Shown one piece after another: positions 23,011 to 33,799 of a DNA stretch of 64,000 nucleotides. Below the pieces are notes generated by a model, which was given only the letters and a program-made list of their open reading frames with translations, was not told the DNA's origin and ran no database searches. The position numbers and the translations under genes are program-made. The stretch covers positions 10,075,214 to 10,139,213 of the forward strand of contig NW_004955466.1 in NCBI RefSeq assembly GCF_000276665.1, in the 5' to 3' direction. Numbering within the stretch: the first letter of the stretch is position 1; the number at the start of each line of letters is the position of its first letter. Origin of the DNA: Chinchilla lanigera (Eukaryota; Chordata; Mammalia; Rodentia; Chinchillidae).

Positions 23011-23344
23011 GACAGGGAACATGCGCAGACAAGCCCGCGCCTCCTGTTTCAGCGCAGACTCTCTGTGAGGTGTCAGACCCCAAAGCAAGCGTGAACTGGG
23101 GGACCCTTTCCCAGAAGTCTTGCTGAGAGCGCACAGCAGTCAGAGGAGCATAACTAGGCTCCCTGGCACGCGCTGTGCTTTCCAGAAGAGCACACCATGG
23201 CATCAACCCCCTGCTGCCTGGCTAGTGCTGTGGGGTGGGTGAACTGCTGTATTTATTGGACTGGCTTTCTTGGAATACTTGACTCAGGAAAGAAACCATA
23301 GCTAATGCAATCTCATTTAGAGCTGGAGTCTTTATGGAGCTATT
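23011..23344. other. Unique sequence, nothing recognised
   Basis: No repeat or exon recognised; chance frames on the minus strand run through it. Confidence 0.4.
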
Positions 23345-23645
23345 CAGGTTAAAATAAGGTTATTAAGATGGACCCTAGTTCACGATGAGTGGTGTCTGCA
23401 GAGAAGAGAGGACACTTGGACAGAGACATGCACAGAGGGGTGACAAGACAAACAGCTGAAGGTGATCATCTACAAGGAAAGAGAAAGGCAGGGAATGGAC
23501 CCTACCCTTTGGAACTAGCCATGTCTGTCAACACCGTGATTCCAGACTTCAGCAGGGGCACTGAGACAACACACTTCTGTTGCTCATACCACTCCATCGT
23601 GTTGTTTTATTATCCAGCACCCTGAGAAAACCAGTACAGAAAGAA
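23345..23645 (+). mobile_element. MLT1-type (ERVL-MaLR) solo LTR
   Basis: The order of blocks follows an MLT1 LTR in sense direction: 'agagaggacacttggacagag' region at 23405-23425, then a purine-rich middle, 'caacaccgtgattccagacttc' region at 23529-23550, and an end with 'ccctgagaaaaccagtacag' at 23620-23639. The polyadenylation region is decayed. It is an old solo LTR. Confidence 0.65.
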
Positions 23646-24309
23646 ACCCTGCCTGATCTTTCTCTGGGGTCTATGCGTGACGGTTTTGTCCTCTAAGAGA
23701 GGGAAGCTCTTCTCTCCAGGAAGGGGCTGTTTAGAGGGACCCTGTCCCTCTCTTCCCTCCTTCGGGAAGGGAAGGTGCGGGGGTGGATGATGATACAGAT
23801 TAGTGGACTAATCCAGCACCACACACCCATGGTCCAGTTATACTCTATGTGTGAGCCGTAACACAGTGAGCATTGTGAAAAATCATTTTTCCACCTTGAA
23901 TATATCTTTCTAAATATTTGTGTAGTATAATTAATCATGGGGAAAAATTTTCCCAGTCAGCAAAGTCAAGGACTAGAAGTTCTTTGACATAGAAAATGAA
24001 TTGTGTAGAAAATAATAGCACCTGCCATCTGGAACAAAGAGCAAGAAGAAATAAGAGGAAACCATAAGGCAAGGGAGCAACTTCACTGCTATTACTTTCT
24101 TGTATGGTCTCATAGCTGAATGACACGTTTACTCACAGATAGCATGAGGGGCAGAAAAGCGGTCAAGTAGCTTAGCTGTACATAGATGTTGACTTGACCA
24201 GTGGCATTTTAGTGTTAATTTGTACATCCCTAATCATGAGAGCAAAATGACAATAACCTAGATAAAAGATATACACTAATAAAAATAAATTTCTAAAATA
24301 AGACAGAGA
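23646..24309. other. Unique sequence, nothing recognised
   Basis: No firm repeat, exon or RNA gene. The frames at 23693-23938 and 23935-24126 (minus) show no recognisable domain. Confidence 0.4.
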
Positions 24310-24850
24310 GAACTAAACTGATGGTGATAGTTTACTGACTGTGTCAACTTGAGTCAGAAACACCCAGCTACATTGGATCAGCATAGTTCTGGGTATGGCT
24401 GAGGGGATTTACTGAAGACAGAAGACCTGCCCTGGGGTGGCTGGTCACCTGTCTGGTATAAAGGAGAAACAAAAAAGGAAGCCTGAAACCAGGCGTGGTG
24501 GCACATGCCTGTAATACCAGCACTCGGGAGGCTGAGGCAGGAGGATCGTTGTGAGTTTGAGACCAGCCTGGGCTACAAAGTGAGCTCAGGGCCAGCCTGA
24601 ACTGCAGAGCAAGACCCTGTCTCAAAAAAACAAAAAGACAAAAAAATAAAAAAGGAAGACTGAGAACTGGAGGCATAGGCTTGGGCAGAGGGAAAAGCTG
24701 AACGAGGATGAAGTTGCCACAGAGGCCCTGTTGGGTGCCACAGGTGAACCCGAGCCTTGGTGTCTCTCCAGAATGATCCAAAATTGAGGGAAGGGTCCGA
24801 GCCTTTGCATAACCAACCACCACTACCCCCACCAGTTTCTAAAGGGCCAG
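24310..24850 (+). mobile_element. MaLR-like LTR remnant, split by a B1 SINE
   Basis: 'gtttactgactgtgtcaacttg' region at 24330-24351, then 'gggtatggctgaggggattt', 'cctgccctggggtggctgg' and 'tataaagg' at 24457 resemble the 5' part of rodent MaLR/MT-like LTRs. The element continues after the nested B1 ('ctgagaactggaggc' at 24660). The right end is uncertain. Confidence 0.45.
24487..24647 (+). mobile_element. B1 SINE, near full length, with target duplication
   Basis: A well-preserved B1: 'aggcgtggtggcacatgcc' at 24491-24509 opens the pol III A-box region. Then come 'gggaggctgaggcaggagg', 'gagaccagcctgggctac' and 'agcaagaccctgtctc', ending in an A-rich tail. A 16-bp duplication flanks it: AAAAAAGGAAGCCTGA at 24471-24486 and AAAAAAGGAAGACTGA at 24648-24663, one mismatch. 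The minus-strand frame 24368-24832 over this site is a shadow of the SINE. Confidence 0.92.
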
Positions 24851-25051
24851 TTCAGCACCAGCGCTCTACAGAGCTGAGAGGATGAGCATCTGGATCCTCA
24901 AACCAGGATGCAGGTGCCACACCATAGCATCTGCCATACCACGCAGGGTCAAAAATTCGTGTAACTGGACTTAAGTGTTGTTAATGAGACAGATGACATG
25001 GATCCTACTAGTGGACGCTAATTTCAGTGCTAAACAAGATCCTGTGCATTA

Positions 25052-25055
<4 letters not shown>
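24851..25055. other. Unclassified sequence
   Basis: Nothing recognised between the LTR remnant and the CA microsatellite. Confidence 0.4.

Positions 25056-25093
<38 letters not shown>
25056..25093 (+). repeat. (AC)n microsatellite
   Basis: About 19 AC units directly abutting the tail side of the following minus-strand composite SINE, so it probably grew from a SINE tail. Confidence 0.95.
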
Positions 25094-25095
<2 letters not shown>

Positions 25096-25305
25096 GATTG
25101 AAAACAGGGCCTCACAGAAGCTCAGTAAGATCACACCACTTAGCTCCATCCCAGCTCACTTTATTTCTATTTTGAGATAGGGTTTCACTAAGTTAGACAG
25201 GCTGGCCTGGAACTTGTCATCTTCCTGCCTCAGCCTCCCAGGTAGCTAGGATTATAAGCATGTGCCCCTACACGTGGCTACATGGTTTTTGTTTTTTTTT
25301 TTTTT
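25094..25305 (-). mobile_element. B1-dID composite SINE
   Basis: On the plus strand the ID-like part comes first ('agggattgaaaacagggcct' at 25094-25113, with 'acttagctccatcccagctc' near 25139). Then comes the reversed B1 part ('gagatagggtttcactaag' 25174-25192, 'gcctcagcctcccagg' 25228-25243, 'catgtgcccctacacgtggc' near 25259). This is the expected layout of a B1-dID inserted on the minus strand. A T-run follows at 25291-25304. Confidence 0.75.
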
Positions 25306-25619
25306 GACATGGGGTTCTTATGTGGTCATCAGAGATGCTATTTAAAAAGTGGCTACATTGGAAGAAAAAGTCACTGGGATCTACAGTAAGTTGAATATCC
25401 ATGGATATTCCTTTATCAAAGCTTTTACAGCTCTAAGAAACAGGTTCCCAAACCTTGTGATATTTTTCCCTCTTGGATCAAACGAAAAGCATATGCATCC
25501 CTTGGCTGTTTATTTTGGTCCTCCCTGAGCAAGTGAGAGGGGTGTAAATCTGGTAATTATGTGGACAATGAAACTCAGGGCTTTTCTTCCCCACCATCAA
25601 GTCTAGACAAAAAAAAAAA
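25306..25619. other. Unique sequence
   Basis: No repeat or exon recognised. Ends at an A-run (25,608-25,622). Confidence 0.4.
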
Positions 25620-26600
25620 AAAGACTTTTACACCTCCTACTGCCTTACGGTGCCATGATTCAGTGCATTTGTTTGAAATCTGATTAAAACTCAGAAGTGA
25701 AGAATACATATTAACGGATCCATGCCTGTGAGTAATAAATTTGAGCCCCTAGACTGATTTTCGTGAGCAAGCCAATAAGGTGAATAAACCGTGTCGCGCA
25801 ATGTTCAAGTCCACCCTACAGTCAGCTTTCTGTGTCTCCCACCGGAAAGAAACAGTCTTATTTGGGAGAGATTGACTGGGCTTTTGTATAACATCAGACT
25901 TTTGAGCTACGCTTTCAAAATTTTACAGAAGCATCACCCAGAGCATTTGGTCTTCTTGCTTGTCAGGCAAGCGGGAAAGCTAGTCCGTCTATAACCTTAG
26001 AAAGAACACAATAGACCTAAATGAAACCAAGTGTATTTTTAACCAGTCAGATGAGTCATTTTCTCCTTGAGGTTAATTACCATTAACGACTTTAATTAAA
26101 GAGTCATGTGAAGTATTTGTCTTGGAAAATGTGGATCCATATGGGTTTGCACTATTGGATTTTAGCTCTCTGCTGTGGTCGCATTCTTTCCCAATGCCCT
26201 ATTAATGGTAAGTCTCTTTGGTGCTATATACTAAGCTTGCAAAGCCTGAGGGCGTATTTTAGAGCAACAGTGGCCAGGTTTAGCCTGGCATTTAACTAAC
26301 TATGGAGCTAGAATTATTCTTGTTCATTTGAGGCTTCCAACTTGGAATTCGTAAGATAAATGCATCAGTCGCATCTACTCTATAGCAATTAACTGGTAAT
26401 TGGGGCATTTAATCAGAAAACTAACTTGAAGGACTTTAGCTTGATTAGATGCTGTTGGCTTGAAAAAAAAAGATTCAACTCCTAGTTCATCTCATTCATG
26501 CACTATATCTGCACCCTAGATCCAGATCAAATCCAAATTTGGCTTGTCAATGAACACTTTACAAATAAATGGGTACTTAAGAGAATGTTTTGTAGAAAAG
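25620..26600. promoter_or_regulatory. Candidate conserved non-coding block (enhancer-like)
   Basis: Nearly 1 kb without any recognisable repeat, flanked on both sides by repeat-dense DNA. It keeps isolated CpGs ('gtgtcgcgcaatg' at 25791-25803) and dense AT-core binding motifs: AP-1/MAF-like TGAGTCAT at 26052-26059, TAATTA at 26074-26079, a 'cattaacgactttaattaaag' region at 26081-26101, 'gcaattaactggtaattgg' at 26384-26402 and 'catttaatcag' near 26405. No long conserved frame or splice framework is evident (frames of 63-67 codons only). This pattern is typical of developmental enhancers in gene deserts; conservation was not tested. Confidence 0.4.
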
Positions 26601-26867
26601 TCTCAGATCAATAGTATTCACTTGGTAGTGTTTGCATGTGCATAGAGTTGATGCAAGGAAGCTACATATAGGTATATAAACGTGAATAATATAGTTCTTG
26701 ACTTTACTTCAACTGCAATATAAATCAAAGTAACTCCCTCAATTTCCTGTCTGAAAACCAGATAGCCATCTAACTTTACAATAGGTAAAGTGAAGCTGTA
26801 ACAGAGAAGCAAGATTCTGTGATGTGGACGAAAATATCCAAGATTACGCACATGTAGAAAAAGGCAG
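26601..26867. other. Unique sequence
   Basis: Nothing recognised; AT-rich. Confidence 0.4.
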
Positions 26868-26947
26868 TAGTTTGAGCCTGGCTGTGTATTAGGATCACCA
26901 GAAATGATTCAAAAACATGACTCCTGGACATGACCTCCTCAGTTTGA
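26868..26947 (+). mobile_element. MER5A-type hAT fragment
   Basis: 'gtttgagcctggctgtgtattaggatcacc' region at 26870-26899 follows the MER5A/hAT-Charlie 5' part. It is cut off where the LTR at 26948 begins, suggesting the LTR inserted into it or next to it. Confidence 0.55.
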
Positions 26948-27353
26948 TGTGGATTGAATGTGACCCCGGGGTGTGTGTGTCGGGAGTGTGGTCCTCAGTG
27001 TGGTCACATCCGGGCACAGTGGAAGGTGTAAAAGGGGGAGCTCCGTGCAGATAAGTGGTGGCTAGAAGGGATTAATGCGGTTCTTTCACAGGACCCAAGT
27101 TAGTTCCCACAAGAAGGGTTGTTACCGAAGAGTAAGACTGGCCCTCCCGCCTCTCTGACTTCCAGCCTGCTGCGCAGTCACTGTCACAGGAGCCATTGTG
27201 AGGCCAGCACCGTGGGAGCCCTCACAGAGCTGAGCGGATGGGAGCACCATGCCCTTGAAGCTCTGCAAGTGGGAGCTCAGTACATCTCTTTTCTCTGTAC
27301 ACATCCAGCTGAATATATTGTTTTGGCAATGGAAAAAGGGCAATACCACAACT
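26948..27353 (+). mobile_element. MaLR-type solo LTR
   Basis: It begins TGTGGATTGAATGTGACCCC at 26948-26967, a typical MaLR 5' end. The body is GC-rich. It ends in the region 'atattgttttggcaatgg' (27316-27333) and 'gggcaataccacaac' (27340-27354), which fits the usual MaLR end. No internal retroviral sequence is attached. The overlapping frames on both strands (27119-27433) are not genes. Confidence 0.65.
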
Positions 27354-27427
27354 TAGGTCTACTAAATCTGAATATTTGGACACAGAACCATTGCATCATT
27401 GTTTACAAAAAGTTAGATTATTTTTCC

Positions 27428-27618
27428 CAGTAACAAAGAATTAAACTCAGGGTCTTTGCACTATGCTACATTTCCAGTATATTTTTCAAAACTTTTAAAA
27501 TTTTGAGTCAGGGTCTCCCTACATTGCTATATTGCCCAGGCTAGGCTTGAACTTGTTGTCCTCTGGTCTCAGCCTCCCAGTGCTGAGATTATAGGCCTGT
27601 GCCACTATGCCCGCTTTA
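27428..27618 (-). mobile_element. B1-dID composite SINE
   Basis: Reversed ID-like part first ('gaattaaactcagggtctttg' region at 27438-27458 and 'tacatttccag'). Then a reversed B1 ('gagtcagggtctccctac' 27504-27521, 'ttgcccaggctaggcttgaac' region 27533-27551, 'cctcccagtgctgagattat' 27573-27592). It has several substitutions. Confidence 0.75.
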
Positions 27619-28669
27619 GATTATTTTAATGTGTTAAGAAATGCTAATGTAAACTGATAAAGTTTTACTTATTTGAAGGGTATGGATACAGAGGCGTATC
27701 AAAAAGAAGGTGGACTATAACACTCTAGGAGCCCCAGGAAATGTGGCTTAGATGTTAAGATGTAGTATGGGGGCTGAGCACGGGAGCCAGGATGTCCTCC
27801 TCTGCCTTCTGAGTCTGCTGGGAGGTTGCCTCTTCTCTCAGGAATGAATGACCCGAACTGACAGCAGACACACTGCAGGAGAATAACCTCTGCATCACAT
27901 CTGCATCCAAAACTTAAGCAAGTATGGAGCTTTTCATGTCTACAGAACAGGCAGACTGTGAGAGGAGGTGAAAGTAGGCTCAACTGGACAATCCAAGTAA
28001 GTATTTCTCATTTCCTCCCCAAATAAGGTGAAGATGAACGTGATTCAGCCTGGTCATTTGATTAGTTTCCAGTTTAGACCTGGCCTTCACTAAGGTTGGT
28101 GCTCCCAGGGTTCTATCTTATGGCATTTCTTACTCAGTAGGCTAAAAGCAATTCGTAGAGACCATATTCATGCTCTGTGTTTAAACTACTATCTAAATGA
28201 TGATGTCACTCAGATAAATGTCTCTTCCTTGAATTTTAAATTTGTACCTGTCTTCCAGGCAGCTGCACATAGAGTCCAAAAACCTGCATGCTGACACATC
28301 GCTAAGGATACACTTCCCTCTCTCCCAGGGCCCCCAGCTGCTGTGCGTGTTAGCATCATCTACCCAAGCACCTGGATGTATATCTACCTCTGGGTCCTGC
28401 TTTTGTCTCATCTCCCATATTTAGTCTCCAAAAATTTGTTCTTTTCTTTCTCCTAAGTCTCTCTCATTCATCTTGTCCCTTCCAGCCCCACTATTACTGT
28501 TTTAGGTCAGAGCCATAGCATTTCTCACTTGGATTTATATAACCATTTTCTGGTTGAGTTCTCCAGCTCCCGTCTGCAGCCCCTCAAAGTTGTCCTCCCC
28601 AGATCTGATAATGACTGTGTTGAACACAAGTATCAGCTGTCTGTTCTTCATTCCTTTTTGTAAAGGCCT
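27619..28669. other. Unique sequence, nothing recognised
   Basis: About 1 kb without firm repeat or exon evidence. The frames at 27699-27983 and 28193-28411 (minus) show no known domain. Confidence 0.45.
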
Positions 28670-28835
28670 TAAACTCTGGCTGCACATCAGAATCTATCGT
28701 CTGTTGTGAGATCTATCTTGGGAGTTTTTAAAACTATCAATGCCCAAGTCTCACTTCAGAACAATTGAATCAGAATCTTTGGAGATAGGGTTTGGGAATC
28801 AATATTTTTTTTAACTCTGTAATTGATTTCTGTCT
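28670..28835 (+). mobile_element. MER5-like hAT DNA transposon fossil
   Basis: 'actctggctgcacatcagaatc' region at 28672-28693, 'gttgtgagatctatcttgggagtttttaaaa' region, 'tgcccaagtctcacttcag' at 28741-28759, and 'ttgaatcagaatctttggag' at 28765-28784 match the order of MER5-type non-autonomous elements. Confidence 0.65.
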
Positions 28836-28865
28836 ATAGCTAATGTGTCTTAGACCAAATTCAGC

Positions 28866-29158
28866 TTGATTATCTGTTACTACACAATAAAGCTTAACTG
28901 AGCAACACTTCCTAGCTTGATACAACCACAGTTTATTTTATCTCAGACTCTTGTGGATCATGAATTCAGACAAGGATTATCTTGGAAAGTTATTCCACTC
29001 TGCATGTACTGGGGTCACTTGCTGATATTTACATAGCAGAGGGCCTGGGATGGCTTCCCTGGCACCTCTGTGTAACTTCTTCACAATGGTAATCTCTGAT
29101 GAGCTGGCCTGGGTACGTGATGGACAGCCTCATGGCCTTGATGCTCAAATTGGGCTCA
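28866..29158 (-). mobile_element. MLT1-type (ERVL-MaLR) solo LTR
   Basis: Plus strand reads the reversed MLT1 3' half: 'tatctgttactacacaataaagc' region at 28870-28892, 'gtttattttatctcagactc' 28931-28950, 'gatcatgaattcagacaagg' 28957-28976, then 'ggcctgggatggcttccctgg' at 29042-29062. It is an old copy. Confidence 0.65.
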
Positions 29159-29354
29159 TTTTTTTATTTTAAAGAGAAAAATAAAACAAAATTTCTAAAC
29201 AAGGTGATAGGAGGATAACAATGGATAATATATTGCATACTGTTATCTTTAAATTACTCAGAGTACAAGATATAGGCATTTAATTGTCCAAACAATATTA
29301 CACAAAACTTTCTTTTCAATGAACTAAAAGAAATTAGTAGTATAACTATCTTAA

Positions 29355-29370
29355 TTATATATATATATAA

Positions 29371-29400
<30 letters not shown>
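29355..29400 (+). repeat. (TA)n microsatellite at the L1 3' end
   Basis: Interrupted TATA tract just beyond the 3' end of the minus-strand L1, where its A-rich tail would lie; probably derived from that tail. Confidence 0.9.
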
Positions 29401-29403
<3 letters not shown>

Positions 29404-29885
29404 CTTTTCCCTTCCTTCTTTTCTCCATTCCCCCATCCTAGTTTCTCTTTCCTTTTGAAAAGTTTCTTCCCATTTAAAATATTTATTGTACATTTTGGAT
29501 CCTTTTTACTCTTTCAGATTCTCACACTACGGAGACAATACGATGTTTACACATGTATATCTGTTTTACTTCACTTATGAGTATGGTCTCTAGTTGTATC
29601 CATTTACATATAAAAGTCTCCAGTTTGTCCTTCTTTATGGCTGAGTAGCACTCCATTGTATAAAAAAACCACATCTTTTTTTATTCATTCCTTGGTTGAT
29701 GGGCATTTGAGCTGTTATTAAGATCTATCTATTACAAATTGTGTTGCTATAAACATGGGTGCACATATATTGCTGTGGTACAATGTTTTTCATTCATGTG
29801 GGAAGATACCCAGAAGGGGAATAGCTGAATCAAATGGAACCTCTAATCCTAGTTTTTTGAGGAATCTCCACAGTGGTTTCACTGG

Positions 29886-29966
29886 TCTACACTCCCACCA
29901 GCAGTGGAGAAGGGTTCTTTTTTGCCCTACACTTCCACCAGCAGTGGAGAAGGGTTCCTTTTTCCC
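29886..29966 (-). repeat. 40-bp tandem duplication inside L1 ORF2
   Basis: Two adjacent copies of a 40-bp unit, for example 'ccaccagcagtggagaaggg' at 29,895-29,914 and again at 29,935-29,954, with a few differences. It is a local duplication within the LINE, not a functional array. Confidence 0.85.
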
Positions 29967-31283
29967 CTTAGCCCCTCCAGCATTTCTTAGTGATTCATTT
30001 CTTGACAGTAGCCATTCTTTCCTGGGTGAGATGGAATCTCATTGTTTTAATGTGCATTTTTGAATGTGATGTTGAACATTTTTTTCATATATTTATTTGC
30101 TTTATTTGTTTGTATTTCTTTATCTGAGAAGTGTGTGTTCATCTCAGATGTCCATTTTTGGATTGGGTCTTTAAATTTGGGAGGTCTGATCTTTTTGAGT
30201 TCTTTATGTGTTCTAGAGAGTAATCCTTTGTCTGAGGAACAACTGGCAAACATTTTTTCCCACATTGTGGGTTGTCTTTTCACTCTTGGTGATTCCTCTT
30301 GCTCTGAAAAATCTTTTTAATAAGATGAGATCCCAGTTGTTGATAGTTCCTGTGCAACTGGAATTTTATTCATAGATCTTTGCTTACACCAGTGTTTTCA
30401 ATAGTTTTACCTATTCTATCTTCCAGCAGATTTAATATTTCCATTTTAATGACCTTTGATTCATTTCCAGTTTGGTTTAGTACATAGTGGAAGATATGGG
30501 TCCAATTTCAATCTTTAGCATGTGTAGAGCCAGTTTTTCCAACACCATTTATTAAAGAGGCTGTCTCTTTTCCAGTGAATGTGTTTGTCAAAGGTAAGGT
30601 AGCTGAGTATGCCTGGAATTGTTTCTGCATCTTTTAATCTTTTCTATTGATCTTTAGGTCTGAGGTTGTTTTTTTTTTTTTTGCCAGTACTATGCTGTTT
30701 TTATCACAGTAGCTTTATAGTATAATTTCAAGTCAAGGATTGTGATGCTCCCTGCTTTGCATTTGTTGCTCAGATTTGCCTTTGCTATTCTAGGTCTCTT
30801 CTGGTTCCAAATGAATTTTAGGATTGTTTTCTCTAATTCTGCAAGATGTACTGTTGGAATCTTGATTGGAACTGCATTAAGTCTGTATAATAGTTTTGGA
30901 AGTATGGCTATTTTCACTATATTGGTTCTTCCTACCCAAGGGCAGGGATATCTTCCCATTTTATGATATTCTCTTCAACCTCCTTTTTCAGAGTATTGTA
31001 GTTTTCAAGGTAGAGGTCTTTCACATCCTTCATTAAATTGATTCCTAGGTATTTCATTTTTATGGATGCTATAGTGAAAGGTTGTTTCTCTAATTTCTCT
31101 CAGTGATTTTGTTATTCTTGTACAGGAAGGCTATTGAGTTTTGAGTGTTGACTTTTTATCCAGCTATGCTACTGAATTTGCTTATTAAATTTAGAAGTCT
31201 TTTGATGGAGTTTTTGGGGTCTTCTATGTAGACCATCATGTCATCTACAAATAACAAAAATTTAACTTCTTCTTTTCCTATTG

Positions 31284-31512
31284 TTATTACTTTTATTTAT
31301 TTTTNNNNNNNNNNNNNNNNNNNNNNNNNNNNNNNNNNNNNNNNNNNNNNNNNNNNNNNNNNNNNNNNNNNNNNNNNNNNNNNNNNNNNNNNNNNNNNNN
31401 NNNNTTTTTTTTGGTTTTTCTCCAGTACCAGGAACTGAACTCACAACCTTGAGCTTGCCAGGCAGGCGCTCTGCCACTGAGCTAAATCCCCAGCCCATTA
31501 TTACTTTTATTT
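31284..31512 (-). mobile_element. ID-type SINE nested in L1, partly hidden by the gap
   Basis: The reversed ID body is visible at about 31,405-31,496 ('ctaaatccccagccc' at the 5' end of the element). Compared with the young copies it has several changes, mainly at CpG sites, so it is somewhat older. TTATTACTTTTATTT flanks it at 31,284-31,298 and 31,498-31,512, a perfect 15-bp target duplication. Part of the tail lies in the N gap. Confidence 0.9.
31305..31404. other. Assembly gap of exactly 100 N
   Basis: A round 100-base N run is usually a placeholder for a gap of unknown length. It falls in the poly(T) side of the nested ID SINE, so the missing sequence is most likely only SINE tail, since the target duplication is present on both sides. 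Confidence 0.97.
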
Positions 31513-33799
31513 CTCTCTCTTGTCTAATTGCTCTGCTAAACTTTTTGGGACTATGTTGAATAAGGGTGGAGACAATGGACATCCTTGTCTTCTTCCTGAT
31601 TTTAGAGAGAAAGCTTCCAGGTTTTGTCCATTTAGTATGATATTGGCTGTTGGTTTGTCATAGGTGGCTTTTATCAGATTGAGATAAAGACTATTCCAGT
31701 TTTCTGTAGGGTTTTTATCATGAACGTGTGCTGGACTTTGTCAAAAGCTTTTCCTGCATCTATTGAGATGATCATGCAATTTTTGTCCTTAGATCTGTAT
31801 TACACATCAAATATAATATGGTGTATTACATTTATTGATTTATGTTTGTTGAGTCCTTTCACCCCTGGGATGAATCCAACTTGGTCATGGTGTATAATCT
31901 TCTTGATGATTTGATACATTCTGTTTGCCAGTATCTTCTTGAGGAATTTTGCACCTATGTCAATTAGAGAGATTGGCCTATAGTTCTCTTTCTTAGTTGA
32001 GTCCTTCTCCAGTTTTGGTATCAGGTTAATGCTTGCTTCCATGGATGAATTTTGGAGTATTGCTTCCCTTTCAATTTCATTAAAGAGTTTGAGAAGTAGT
32101 GGTGTTAGATCTTCTCTCAATTTCTTGCAGAATTAAGCAGTGAATCTGTCAGGGACTGGGCTTTTCTTTGTTGGTAGGTTTTTAATTACATCTTCAATTT
32201 CATGGATTGATATTGTTTTATTTAGGATTTTTGTATCTTCTTGATTCAGCTTTGGTAAATATGTATCTGGGAATCTGTCCATTTCTCCTGCATTTTCCAT
32301 CTTATTAGAACACAAGTTTTCAAAGTGGGTGTAGATGATCTTCTGGGTTTCTCCAGTGTCCATTGTGATTTCACCCTTTATTATATCCCTAATTGCGTGG
32401 GTTTGGATTTCTTTCCTTCTTTTGATAAGGTTGGATAAGGATTTGTTGACTTTATGTAATCTTTCAAAAAACCAACTCAATTCCTTGATTCTTTGTAGTG
32501 TCTTCTTAGTTTCCAATGTGTTAATTACTGCTCTAATCTTTATAATTTCCTCCCTCCTGTGAGCTTTTGGCTTAGCCTGCTCTTCTTTTTCTGGACATTT
32601 GAGGTTCATCATTAAGTTGTTTATTTGCACTTGCTGTGATTTCCTGATATGTTTATTCACTGTTATAAATTTCTTTCTTAGGACTGCTTTCATCGTGTCC
32701 CACAAGTTCTGGTATATTGTACTGTCATTCTCATTTAATTGTAGAAATGGTGTAATTTCTTCTTTAATTTTATCTGTGACCCATTGGTTGTTCAGGAGGA
32801 TGTTACTTAATTTTCATGTGTTTATGAAGTTCTTGTGGTTTCTTTTGACATTGATTTCCAATTTCCTTTCACTATAGTTTGATAATATGCATGGGATAAT
32901 TTCAACTCCTTGGCATTTACTTAAGCATATTCTATGAGCTAGTATGTGGTCTATTTTGGAGAACATCCTGGGTGTAGCTAAGAAGAATGTGTATTTTCTT
33001 CTTGTGTGGTAGAGAACTCTGTAGGCATCTACTAAGTCCATTTGTTCAAAAGTTTGGTTCAGTTCTAATATTTCAGTGTTGTTTGTCTAGTTGATCTGTC
33101 TTTTTGTGACAGTGGGTATTGAGATTCCCCAGTACAATTGTATCAGTGCTTATTTGATTTTTCAGGCCCATTAATATTTGTTTTATATAATTGGATGCAC
33201 TGGTATTTGTTGCATATATATTTATGATTGTTATCTCTTCCTCTTGGATTGTTTCCTTTATGAGGATGTAGTGAATTTCTTTATCTCTCTTAATCAGATT
33301 TGGCTTGAAATTCACTTTGTCTGCAAATAGAACAGCTACTCCTGTTTTTTACTGGGCTCCTGTCACATAGTGTATTGTTTTCCATGTTTTGACTGCAAGT
33401 CTATGAGTTTCTTTTTGAATTAAATGTGTTTCTCATATACAGTATATTGTTGGATCTTGCTTCTTGATCCATTCTGCCAGTCTGTGTCTTTTGATTGGTG
33501 AATTGAGAGCATTAACATTGATGGCTATAACTGATACATATTGACTTATCCTTTTCATATTATTTTCCTGTTGTTGACTCTCCCTTTTTCCCTCCCTCTG
33601 TTTAATTGTTTGCTTTGCCTAGTGGATTCCTTCTGTTGGGGTTCATGGAGTTGTAGTCCTTATTTCTTTTTAGAATGTCCTTCAAAACATTTTGGAGTGC
33701 TGTTTGGTGGTCATAAATTTCCTCAGATGTTCTTTGTCATGGAAGTATCTTATTCTCCGTCAGTTTTGAAAGATAGTTTGGCAGGGTATATCAATCTGG

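Larger units (their letters stand above)
29500..33545 (-). pseudogene. L1 ORF2 (endonuclease/reverse transcriptase) remnant
   Basis: Broken into several frames. The endonuclease part lies in 33,073-33,315 and 32,814-33,041; the spacer before the reverse transcriptase in 32,133-32,705. Reverse transcriptase blocks appear in 31,800-32,120 (YRPISL and [10 protein letters not shown] motifs). The catalytic aspartate pair reads as F-V-D-D at about 31,240-31,251, with V in place of the usual A but both aspartates kept. The C-terminal region continues in 30,690-30,959 ([12 protein letters not shown]) and 30,047-30,283 ([16 protein letters not shown]). Stops and frameshifts between these frames, plus the SINE and gap at 31,284-31,512, make it non-functional. 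Confidence 0.9.

Noticed and set aside
24368..24832. 154-codon minus-strand frame
   Set aside because: It runs straight through the B1 SINE and the LTR remnant.
32133..32705. 190-codon minus-strand frame, the longest in the window
   Set aside because: It is not a host gene but a piece of the broken L1 ORF2, annotated with that element.
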